From the NCBI RefSeq assembly GCF_964259225.1, contig NZ_CAXVKN010000099.1: 5,993 bases of DNA, one strand, 5' to 3'. The notes under the pieces were generated by a model. That model was not told the DNA's origin, searched no databases, and saw nothing but the letters and a program-made list of their open reading frames with translations. A program made the translations under genes and the position numbers. This stretch comes from Catenibacterium mitsuoka_A. Lineage in GTDB: Bacteria; Bacillota_I; Bacilli_A; Erysipelotrichales; Coprobacillaceae. Shown here in pieces: positions 1 to 5,993 of the stretch; position 1 is the first letter of the stretch, and each line of letters starts with the position of its first letter.

Positions 1-42
1 CAGCTTCATGAACGCCGTTTAATCGGTGCTTATGAAATTTAA
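1..42 (+). CDS. possible 3' end of an upstream gene (partial)
   Basis: The first frame reads from the window edge to a TAA stop at 40-42, giving the 13-residue tail QLHERRLIGAYEI. Its composition is less AT-rich than the next 170 bases and it reads like a normal protein C-terminus, which suggests the last codons of a + strand gene converging on the leftward operon. I do not recognise the family. Thirteen codons can stay open by chance, so this is only a suggestion; the sequence left of the window would settle it. Confidence 0.3.
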   Translation, partial: QLHERRLIGAYEI

Positions 43-209
43 TTTACACTAACCTGTGGTTTGTGGGTATTCAAATAATTTTATCATTGTATATGAAAAT
101 TAGTAAATTTTATCGTTATCCAAATTATGCTTTAGTATATTTAGATTACGATCATTTATATGATATTTCTTGTGTGCCAAGAATAGAATTGCAAATAAAA
201 CGAACATTC

Positions 210-246
210 AAAAAAACTGTTTGGATTTCTTTACATTCCAAACAGT
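210..246 (-). terminator. intrinsic terminator of the leftward operon
   Basis: A perfect 10-bp inverted repeat pairs ACTGTTTGGA (216-225) with TCCAAACAGT (237-246) around an 11-nt loop. Read leftward, the stem is followed at once by a run of seven T (complement of A at 210-216), the standard shape of a Rho-independent terminator. It lies about 50 bp past the stop of the last leftward gene. On the + strand the stem is followed by CTTTATTT, a weaker U-rich tail, so it may also work in the other direction for a converging gene at the left edge. Confidence 0.85.
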
Positions 247-295
247 CTTTATTTAACAGATGCATTCCTAACTATCTAAAGTCATAATGTGGTTA

Positions 296-972
296 TCATT
301 TATCAAAAGCTTTTAATGCTTTATTAACCTTGCTAGATTTCACCTTCGAACACCATGGAACAATTGCATGTCTACGAAGTAAAGCATCTAAATACAATCG
401 GTCTTTCTCATTAGAATTATTTGCAATAATTGCGAGATCACTCTCTCTAATGTATGCTGTTTCTTGTTTCGTAACAAGTTCATAATTCGTTAAACTAGCA
501 AAAGTTGGATATCTATCCAAAAAATCATTAAGAACTGCTGAATTATACGCATCTCTATTTTTTTAAGTTCCTCATCTCCAAATCTATCAATTTTAATAGT
601 ACTACTGTTCATCATCAAATTGGAAGACATAATAATATAAGCTTGAGAGTCATATTTTATTGGTTTTCTCGAAAATATCATCCTTGAAAATCGAGGATGA
701 CGCTTCTCTTCATCAAAATCTTCAGAAACTCTTAAAAATGAAGCCATAAGATAATTTAGAGTTTTTACGCCTGAGGATCTATTCATTATCATATAAACTA
801 TGTCATTAGTATAATCATTCGATAAAGAAGCAAATACATTATAATTATCTACTGGAGCGCTTAAAGTAATATGCTTTCTTTTGTGAAATAGGCATAGGTG
901 TAGTGTTGCTCTTACCATTTCATTGCTGTAATCCTCAGTATCCATCATTATTCTTAGAATCTCAGATGCCAT
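296..972 (-). pseudogene. unrecognised operon gene, frameshifted (about 225 codons if joined)
   Basis: The gene opens with ATG at 970-972 (an in-frame TAA lies just upstream; only a weak AAGAG stands before the start). It reads 138 codons to a run of seven A (complement of T at 558-564). In the original frame it continues with 22 unconvincing residues and stops at 490-492. One base back, the frame continues directly as NRDAYNSAVLNDFLDRYPTF and runs to TGA at 296-298. Joined, the product is about 225 residues, soluble-looking, with no membrane segment, signal peptide or catalytic motif I can name. It starts 85 bp after gajB, on the same strand, and ends about 50 bp before the shared terminator, so it is probably co-transcribed with gajA and gajB. 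Canonical Gabija has only two genes, so this may be an accessory component or an unrelated passenger. The shift could be a real mutation, a phase-variable tract, slippage or a sequencing error. Function unknown. Confidence 0.7.
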
Positions 973-997
973 TTTTTTCTCTTGAATGTATACTTAG

Positions 998-1017
998 CCT
1001 ACTTCTTAAGAAGTAGG
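998..1017. repeat. perfect 20-bp palindrome between gajB and the third gene
   Basis: CCTACTTCTTAAGAAGTAGG is a perfect two-fold palindrome centred at 1007/1008. As RNA it could fold as an 8-bp stem with a UUAA loop. No T run follows on either strand, so it does not look like an intrinsic terminator. It lies 25 bp upstream of the third gene's ATG, a position that suits a dimeric repressor operator or an mRNA processing or stability hairpin. I could not find a convincing -35/-10 pair beside it. Confidence 0.55.
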
Positions 1018-1057
1018 AAATCTAGATAACCTTGTATATATCTGGTTCCAACATCTT

Positions 1058-2797
1058 CTATTCCATATCCTTAATTAATAAGAGTTCATCAGTTGCAGAG
1101 TAATTTTTACCACCTTTTGTTCTATGACCGCATTCACTAAATAAATACAAATTCTTTTTTGCTCTAGAACATAAAACATATAGAAGCTTACAGGTCTCTA
1201 GTTTTCTGTATAATTTTTTTGTTTTATCAAAAATATAATCCCAATGTGGCAGATACCCATTTAATAGACCTGTGGCAATAATTGTATTATACTCTTCACC
1301 TTTGACTCCATGAATTGTTGAAATTACAACCCCAGTTTTTCCCACAAAATACTTACTAATTGATTCATAATCTGTAGGAAGAGCGTGTTTTTTTACTCTA
1401 GATGAAATTCTATCAAAGAAAGATGCCTTTAATTCTAGCAATGATGTTTCTTGGTTAAGAGATATTTTCAACAACTCGAATACTTTATCTATTGCACCTT
1501 TTAGACAAATTATCCCATCAGCATTTAAATAACGACAAGAATTAATTACTTTAAGAACGTCATAACTTTGAATATCATCTAATACATTAATTCTGAAATC
1601 ATCTCTAATAATTGAAATTAATTGATTAGCAATTCTTTTTCTTAAGCTAACATTCTTACCAGCAGGCATAAATAGTAGTCTTGCTATAAGATATAACGGA
1701 TTCATTGGGTCGTATTTTATTGGTGAAATATCCGGTGCATTGAATGAAACATCAGGGAGTAATGTACGTAACTTCTTTGAAAGATTAAACAGCAAATACC
1801 ATTGAGGTGCAACAACACATATCTCTTCAGGTTTTGTTCCTTTTTCTAGTTCATCCTTTATTATTTTTGCAATTTCTGATGCTAAATCTTTCATATGTAT
1901 AGAATCCGAATATTGTATTATTCCTACTTCATCCCTGTATTTTGAAACAGAATACGCATTAGTTTTAGAAATTTCAAACCTACTGTACAAATTAACTAAC
2001 CTCTGAGAAGAGCGATAACATTCTTTAAGTGTCATGGTTTCAAAGGTTGTCTCATAAAGAGACTCTAATTCTTTCTTATTTTTTGCTATACCCCCTAAAG
2101 AAGTAAATATGGCTTGATTAACATCTCCCACAAACATGAGTGTTATAGACTTATTGGCTTTATATATATTTGCTAGTATTTGATATTGATACTCATTTGT
2201 ATCTTGAAATTCATCCACTAAGATACTGCTTACTATTGATGCTATATTTGAACTAATAAATGGACATGTATCTAATAATTCATTAGAGATTGAAAGAATG
2301 TCATTGAAATCAATTTCTTTGTTTTTTTCCAATAAACATTTATATTCTATTCTAATTACTTTATTGTTAAAAGGATCATCAAACTTAGAAAGCTCTATTC
2401 CCAAATCATTTGCAATCTCCTTCCCATATTTCTTCTTGCAATCTTCATCTATAATTCGATATCCTTTACATAATCTCTTAGAATACATTGCATAAGGGCG
2501 TATAATAAAATGCATACAAAATTGATGAATAGTCCCTGTCCAAACACTTGATAAATCAAGATTCATTCCTTCTAAACGATTAATAATTTCATCAGCAGCA
2601 CGATTAGTATATGTGATTGCTATTTTTAGTTTCCTAGAGTCAGGTTCTTTAAGTACTTGATATCCCAATCGATGTGTTAAAGTACGAGTCTTACCACTTC
2701 CAGGACAAGCAGTTAATATAACATTACTAGAAGATATACATGCATTTTTTTGCTCTGTAGAAAGCTCTTTAAGTATATTTTCAATTTCATTTATCAT
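1058..2797 (-). CDS. gajB: Gabija protein GajB, UvrD/PcrA-like SF1 helicase
   Basis: This 579-residue protein is an intact superfamily 1A DNA helicase/ATPase. Visible motifs in order: Q-motif Gln16; Walker A CPGSGKT with Lys36 and Thr37; motif Ia ITYTNRAADEI (61-71); TGTIHQFC (87-94); Walker B variant DEFQD (195-199, where most UvrD proteins also have this form); motif III GDVNQAIF (224-231); motif IV YRSS with Arg262; motif V STIHGVKGEEYN (493-504); motif VI VLCSRAKK with Arg545. Start: ATG at 2795-2797, with AGGTG 6 nt upstream inside the end of gajA; the two genes overlap by 11 bp, indicating translational coupling. In Gabija, GajB is the helicase partner of the GajA nuclease and is thought to sense DNA ends or consume nucleotides during phage replication. 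The prototype from Bacillus cereus is about 494 residues, so this one is somewhat longer. The helicase family is certain; the GajB name rests on the adjoining OLD/TOPRIM gene. With its partner broken, the protein may have no present role in defence. Confidence 0.9.
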   Translation of the reverse strand: MINEIENILKELSTEQKNACISSSNVILTACPGSGKTRTLTHRLGYQVLKEPDSRKLKIAITYTNRAADEIINRLEGMNLDLSSVWTGTIHQFCMHFIIRPYAMYSKRLCKGYRIIDEDCKKKYGKEIANDLGIELSKFDDPFNNKVIRIEYKCLLEKNKEIDFNDILSISNELLDTCPFISSNIASIVSSILVDEFQDTNEYQYQILANIYKANKSITLMFVGDVNQAIFTSLGGIAKNKKELESLYETTFETMTLKECYRSSQRLVNLYSRFEISKTNAYSVSKYRDEVGIIQYSDSIHMKDLASEIAKIIKDELEKGTKPEEICVVAPQWYLLFNLSKKLRTLLPDVSFNAPDISPIKYDPMNPLYLIARLLFMPAGKNVSLRKRIANQLISIIRDDFRINVLDDIQSYDVLKVINSCRYLNADGIICLKGAIDKVFELLKISLNQETSLLELKASFFDRISSRVKKHALPTDYESISKYFVGKTGVVISTIHGVKGEEYNTIIATGLLNGYLPHWDYIFDKTKKLYRKLETCKLLYVLCSRAKKNLYLFSECGHRTKGGKNYSATDELLLIKDME

Positions 2798-4723
2798 TTA
2801 AAACACCTGCATTACTTATAAATTTAGATATCATGCTTTCTGGAATTTCATCACAGAATTTTTTTATAGTCTCATTTTTATCTATTGAACTAGTTGCAGT
2901 ATCAAATGCCACCTTTAGATTTTTATATTTAGGTTCTTGCGCACACCATTTAAAAGCGTGTTGTACCATTTTCCACATTAATTTATCAGATAGAATATCT
3001 TGTGCAGCAAATGAGATTGCATTAAGAATATACTCTGGAATAACAGCAGTTTCATCAATTGTTTCAGCAAGCAACGTTGCATACCATCCTTTCTTAATAT
3101 GCTCTACTACAGTCATTACTGAATCATAATGTTGATCTTCTGTTCCTAACCTAATGTTATGAACATGTTTCTCTATTGTTTCAACATTTTTATAACTATT
3201 ATTGATAATATCAATTATAAATTTTTTATTTTTCTCTTCCTTGGCAAAGTCCACTTCAAGTGTATGCGGCGCATAATACGCATTAACGTATGGATTTTTT
3301 TCAAAAAGTTTATCTAATTTTTGTTTTCGTTTAGTACCTAGGTTCATTGCATTAGTGCTTGATTTGCCAGCACCATCAACAACAACATCCGAGTCTGTTA
3401 TAATTGAACAATTTCTCTGTAATCGTGATTTATGAAAAATACAAGCTACATTTTCAAATCCTACACTTCCGATATTTATTAAACCAATCCCCATTTCATC
3501 TAGGGAAACTCCAAGAACCTTCTTAACTAATGCAGGAATAAGTATTTCTTCACCATCACCTTCAACTAATATAACTCCTTTAGAAAATAATAAAACACTT
3601 CTCTTAGCATCTAAATATCTTGATAGAACCTTTGTAAAAGGCATTTTATGTTCCAAAACTTTAGATCCAAACTGATCCAATCCAGTTGTAGGTTTCATTA
3701 CCAATGAGGTTGTTTCATCAATTTTCTTCATAACATTCACTTTTTCAATATCTGAAACTTCTGATAGATGTGTAGAATGTGTAGACATTATCACCTGTGT
3801 ATACGTATCTGCTACTTGTAAATTATTGAATAGTGTTTTCTGGATATGTGTATGAATATGAGCTTCTGGTTCTTCTATAATCATAATATTAAGAAGTTCC
3901 CTATTACGATTAACTTCAAACTCAACTAATTTCAAGGCAATATATAAAACATTGAGATGTCCTAATCCCAACAAATCTATATCTTTCTGATTAGATGGAG
4001 ATATTGTCAGATATCTAGCAAGTGTAGCAAAATCTTCTTTTAATCGTGATTCTAATTTGATTTCTGGAGAATATATTGCACCAATCATTTCAAGTAGTTT
4101 GCAATTCACTTTATCTCCAATATTAGAAACTTGGGAAATACCAGCTATTTTTTTGTTTAGCTCAATAATTCTTTTCTTTATTTCATCAATATCAGCTTTA
4201 TCTATGTCCCCTTCAATGGTATTAATAATCTGTCGAATAGGATTTTTCGGCTTTCTTAGTTCTGATTCTACATCACGTAAGGCATCAATGTATACCGTTG
4301 ATACATGTTGCCATACATTCATGATGTCTAATTTAGAACCAAGTAGAGATTGATTATCATCTTCAGGATTTATATACCGTCCTGCATCAATATCACCAAC
4401 TATAGCTTTATATATTTTTTCATCAGTGAAATCCGTTTGTGAGCGAGATGTATAAAAGAACTCATAATCACTTAATTTTATTTGAGATCTAACAGATTCA
4501 AAGTTTCCTTTTTTAGCAGCCTCAGCTAATTGAATTCTCTTAGATTTACAAGGTCGAATAAAAAGAGTAACGGTTCCATAATCATAGTCTTTACAACGAA
4601 TATATGACTTCAAGAAATTTTCATCTTCATTTTCAGGAGTTAACTCAGAACAAAATTCATTAGCTTTATCTTCACTCGATATTTCATCAAAAAAAGCAGA
4701 TATTATAATCCAATTGATTATTA
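2787..4723 (-). pseudogene. gajA: Gabija GajA, OLD-family ATPase/TOPRIM nuclease, 5' end cut off by an IS
   Basis: About 644 codons of a class 2 OLD nuclease remain. ABC-type ATPase parts are visible: signature region LGLGHLNVLYIALKL (complement near 3971-3927), Walker B IMIIEEPEAH (near 3887-3858) and the H-loop STHS (near 3785-3774). The C-terminal TOPRIM nuclease follows: LVEGDGEE with its catalytic Glu (near 3563), the metal-binding DSD (near 3395-3387) and TLEVDFA. A stretch around 4180-4140 looks like a short coiled coil. The part before these has no Walker A and no native start. The frame stays open rightward into IS terminal repeats, where the first possible start is a TTG at 4782-4784 without a ribosome binding site. 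The retained gene begins with IIINWIIISAFF, which resembles the helix that directly follows a P-loop, so the break falls right at the ATP site. Together with gajB this is a Gabija anti-phage pair. GajA family members nick specific DNA and are inhibited by nucleotides; without the P-loop this product should be unmade, misfolded or unregulated. Confidence 0.85.
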
Positions 4724-4731
4724 TGGCGTAG

Positions 4732-4820
4732 CTGACCAATAATTCCGATTTAGCCTGATCATTAATTCCGATACACTTGACCAATCATTCCGATTAGGTT
4801 GATCAATTATATTATACATA
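4732..4820 (+). repeat. tandem ~22-bp terminal repeats of the IS21 element
   Basis: Three good units and one decayed unit follow each other: 4732-4754, 4755-4776, 4777-4798, and a fourth starting at 4799 that keeps only TTGATCAATTAT. The shared pattern is YTGAYCAATWATTCCGAT, with unit lengths of 23, 22 and 22 bp. IS21-family ends carry such repeats, taken to be binding sites for the IstA transposase. The 22-bp period is about two helical turns, so the sites would face the same side of the DNA. Confidence 0.75.
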
Positions 4821-4836
4821 CTCCTTTTCTAGTAAA
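4806..4836 (-). promoter_or_regulatory. weak candidate outward promoter from the IS end
   Basis: On the minus strand two overlapping TATAAT hexamers occur at 4816-4811 and 4811-4806. A TTTACT at 4836-4831 is a poor -35 partner, 19 nt from the second hexamer and 14 nt from the first. If active it would transcribe out of the IS into the gajA remnant, gajB and the third gene. The region is AT-rich, so TATAAT can arise by chance; spacing is off on both options. Confidence 0.25.
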
Positions 4837-4842
4837 ATTAAG

Positions 4843-4867
4843 GTGTAGATAAGCATCGAATCTACAC
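4843..4867 (+). promoter_or_regulatory. 8-bp inverted repeat in the istA leader
   Basis: GTGTAGAT (4843-4850) and ATCTACAC (4860-4867) are perfect inverted copies separated by 9 nt. The hairpin sits 13 nt before the istA ribosome binding site. It has no T run directly after it, though a T7 run follows the Shine-Dalgarno at 4888-4894. It could limit transposase expression, either as a transcript hairpin or as a protein binding site. This role is inference. Confidence 0.4.
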
Positions 4868-4880
4868 AATATTTTACAGG

Positions 4881-4887
4881 AAAGGAG
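4881..4887 (+). promoter_or_regulatory. ribosome binding site of istA
   Basis: AAAGGAG is a strong Shine-Dalgarno sequence. It lies 10 nt before a TTG codon at 4898-4900, and no in-frame ATG is nearby (the ATG at 4908 is in another frame). It therefore decides the non-ATG start of istA. Confidence 0.7.
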
Positions 4888-4897
4888 TTTTTTTATT

Positions 4898-5993
4898 TTG
4901 AAACCATATGAGGAAAAATACAAAGAGATTTTCAGATATTTATCACTAGGTGTGTCTAGAAACGAAATTTCAAAGCTATTAAAGACTTCAAGAAACACGA
5001 TCAGAAAAGTAGAAAATGCTGCTAAATCTTTAAGATTATCCTGGAATGATGTCAGCACTATGACTAGTGAAGAATTCGCTGACAAGCTGTTTCCAAAGCC
5101 AGAAGATGATAGTGTTAATTTACAGCCGAAGCCTGATTGTGAAATGATGTATCTTGAACTACAAAAACCTGGTGTAACCAAGATGCTTTTATGGCAGGAG
5201 TACTACAATGAGGTAAGAGCTGCAGGTAAGATTCCATTGCAGTATTCTCAGTTCTGTAATTATTTCAACCAGTATATCGAAAGAAACAAAGCTACGATGC
5301 ACTTTGATCATAAGATAGCTGAAAGAATTGAAGTGGACTGGGCAGGTACTACTGTTCCAATAGTTAATGAACTTACTGGTGAAGTAACTAAAGGATATCT
5401 TTTCGTGGCAACACTGCCATACAGTCAGTATACCTATGTTGAACTTATGAGTGATATGAAGCAGGAGAACTGGATTAATGCACACGTTCATATGTTTGAG
5501 TTTTTTGGTGGAACTACACCATTACTTATTCCTGATAACTTAAAAACGGGTGTCATAAAACACCCTAAAAATGGTGAAGTGATATTAAACAAGGCTTATC
5601 AGGAAATGGGTGACTATTATGATGTGGCTATAGTTCCAACGCTTGTAAGATCACCAAAAGGAAAGCCAAGTGTAGAGGGTACTGTTGGCAAGGTGACATC
5701 CTCCATAATAGCTCGTCTAAGAAAGGAGGAATTCAATTCCGTCATTGAAGCTAATATGAAAATTAAAAAATGTCTTGAAGAATTCAATGCAAAGCCATTT
5801 CAGAAGAGAAATGGAAGCCGTAAAGAAATCTTTGAAAATGAAGAGAAGATGTTCCTGAGACCACTTCCTAAGGAGCCGTATGAATTTGCTGTATGGAAGC
5901 AGGCTACAGTACAATACAATTATCATATTTCTATTGATAAGATGTATTACTCAGTCCCTTATGAGTATATCAAGCATAAAGTTGATGTAAGAA
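4898..5993 (+). CDS. istA: IS21-family transposase IstA (3' end outside window)
   Basis: The first 365 codons of an IstA transposase are present and unbroken. IstA cuts the element's ends and joins them to target DNA, helped by the AAA+ protein IstB, normally encoded just downstream (not in view). An N-terminal helix-turn-helix is seen at residues 17-38 (LGVSRNEISKLLKTSRNTIR). The RNase H-fold catalytic core follows, with the DDE residues Asp147 (EVDWAG), Asp213 (IPDNLKT) and Glu260 (PSVEGTVGK). The last visible stretch, HISIDKMYYSVPYEYI, matches the beta-barrel-like C-terminal part common in IstA. Family members usually have about 400-520 residues, so only the C-terminus is missing. The start is TTG at 4898-4900, chosen for the AAAGGAG 10 nt upstream. 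Intact catalytic residues indicate the transposase could be active. The left-end repeats directly upstream are its likely binding sites. Confidence 0.9.
   Translation, partial: MKPYEEKYKEIFRYLSLGVSRNEISKLLKTSRNTIRKVENAAKSLRLSWNDVSTMTSEEFADKLFPKPEDDSVNLQPKPDCEMMYLELQKPGVTKMLLWQEYYNEVRAAGKIPLQYSQFCNYFNQYIERNKATMHFDHKIAERIEVDWAGTTVPIVNELTGEVTKGYLFVATLPYSQYTYVELMSDMKQENWINAHVHMFEFFGGTTPLLIPDNLKTGVIKHPKNGEVILNKAYQEMGDYYDVAIVPTLVRSPKGKPSVEGTVGKVTSSIIARLRKEEFNSVIEANMKIKKCLEEFNAKPFQKRNGSRKEIFENEEKMFLRPLPKEPYEFAVWKQATVQYNYHISIDKMYYSVPYEYIKHKVDVR

Larger units (their letters stand above)
4724..5993 (+). mobile_element. IS21-family insertion sequence, left end and most of istA (runs off the window)
   Basis: The element is identified by an IstA-type transposase reading rightward and by multiple tandem repeats at its terminus, both typical of IS21. 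I place the outer end at TGGCGTAGC beginning at 4724, because IS21 elements usually start with TG and the gajA-like protein sequence ends there. The exact base is inferred, good to a few bases. The right end, istB and the target duplication lie outside the window, so I cannot tell whether the element is complete. It interrupts gajA and is oriented divergently from it. Confidence 0.85.

Noticed and set aside
63..287. Rightward 74-codon open frame starting with GTG
   Set aside because: It has no ribosome binding site, a very AT-rich composition, and runs straight through both arms of the terminator hairpin at 210-246. More likely non-coding spacer.
998..1017. Palindrome as a terminator after gajB
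   Set aside because: No T run follows on either strand, unlike the clear terminator at 210-246.
2298..2495. Rightward open frame inside gajB
   Set aside because: Antisense shadow of a strongly conserved helicase gene; no start signal.
2833..3129. Rightward open frame inside the 3' part of gajA
   Set aside because: Antisense shadow of gajA; low-complexity serine and isoleucine-rich product without motifs.
4057..4353. Rightward open frame inside gajA
   Set aside because: Antisense shadow, product typical of reverse-complemented AT-rich coding DNA.
4777..4805. TTGACC at 4777 as the -35 of an istA promoter
   Set aside because: It is part of a terminal repeat unit, and at a 17-nt spacing the -10 would be TGATCA, which does not fit. 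No convincing istA promoter was found.
4807..5926. Leftward open frames (4807-5181, 5189-5491, 5717-5926) opposite istA
   Set aside because: They lie antisense to istA, which has clear HTH and DDE motifs; their cysteine- and phenylalanine-rich products show no motif.
1..5993. CRISPR array, tRNA or rRNA genes
   Set aside because: No regularly spaced direct repeats with unique spacers and no tRNA- or rRNA-like segments were seen; the only direct repeats are the contiguous IS terminal units.

Overview
The window comes from a low-GC, Firmicutes-like (Bacillota, plausibly Clostridia) chromosome or mobile region. The evidence is the AT-rich coding, the AAAGGAG-type ribosome binding site, the TTG start and the character of the IS21-family element. 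No marker gene allows a firmer taxonomic placement.

Layout, left to right. Positions 1-42 may be the last 13 codons of a + strand gene. Positions 43-209 are a short AT-rich spacer. Positions 210-246 are a strong intrinsic terminator for leftward transcripts. A leftward operon follows, described here in transcription order from the right: (i) a Gabija-type gajA (OLD-family ATPase fused to a TOPRIM nuclease), 5'-truncated; (ii) gajB, a UvrD/PcrA-like superfamily 1 helicase with all core motifs, overlapping the gajA stop by 11 bp; (iii) after an 85-bp gap holding a perfect 20-bp palindrome, an unrecognised gene of about 225 codons that is split by a frameshift at a run of seven A. The terminator comes about 50 bp after this third gene, so all three genes appear to form one transcription unit.

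From about 4724 to the right edge is the left end of an IS21-family insertion sequence. It has about 22-bp tandem terminal repeats, a leader with an 8-bp inverted repeat, and the first 365 codons of an IstA transposase carrying HTH and DDE residues. The IS sits in the 5' part of gajA. The gajA reading frame enters IS sequence just where the Walker A (P-loop) should lie, so this copy lacks the native start and the P-loop. The missing 5' end, if it survives, would be beyond the right edge.

As a functional picture, Gabija is an anti-phage system in which GajA is a DNA-nicking nuclease held in check by nucleotides and GajB is a helicase partner. Here the operon looks decayed or switched off by two lesions: the IS in gajA and the frameshift in the third gene. 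The most novel element is the third gene, which sits inside the operon boundary and is not one of the two canonical Gabija genes.
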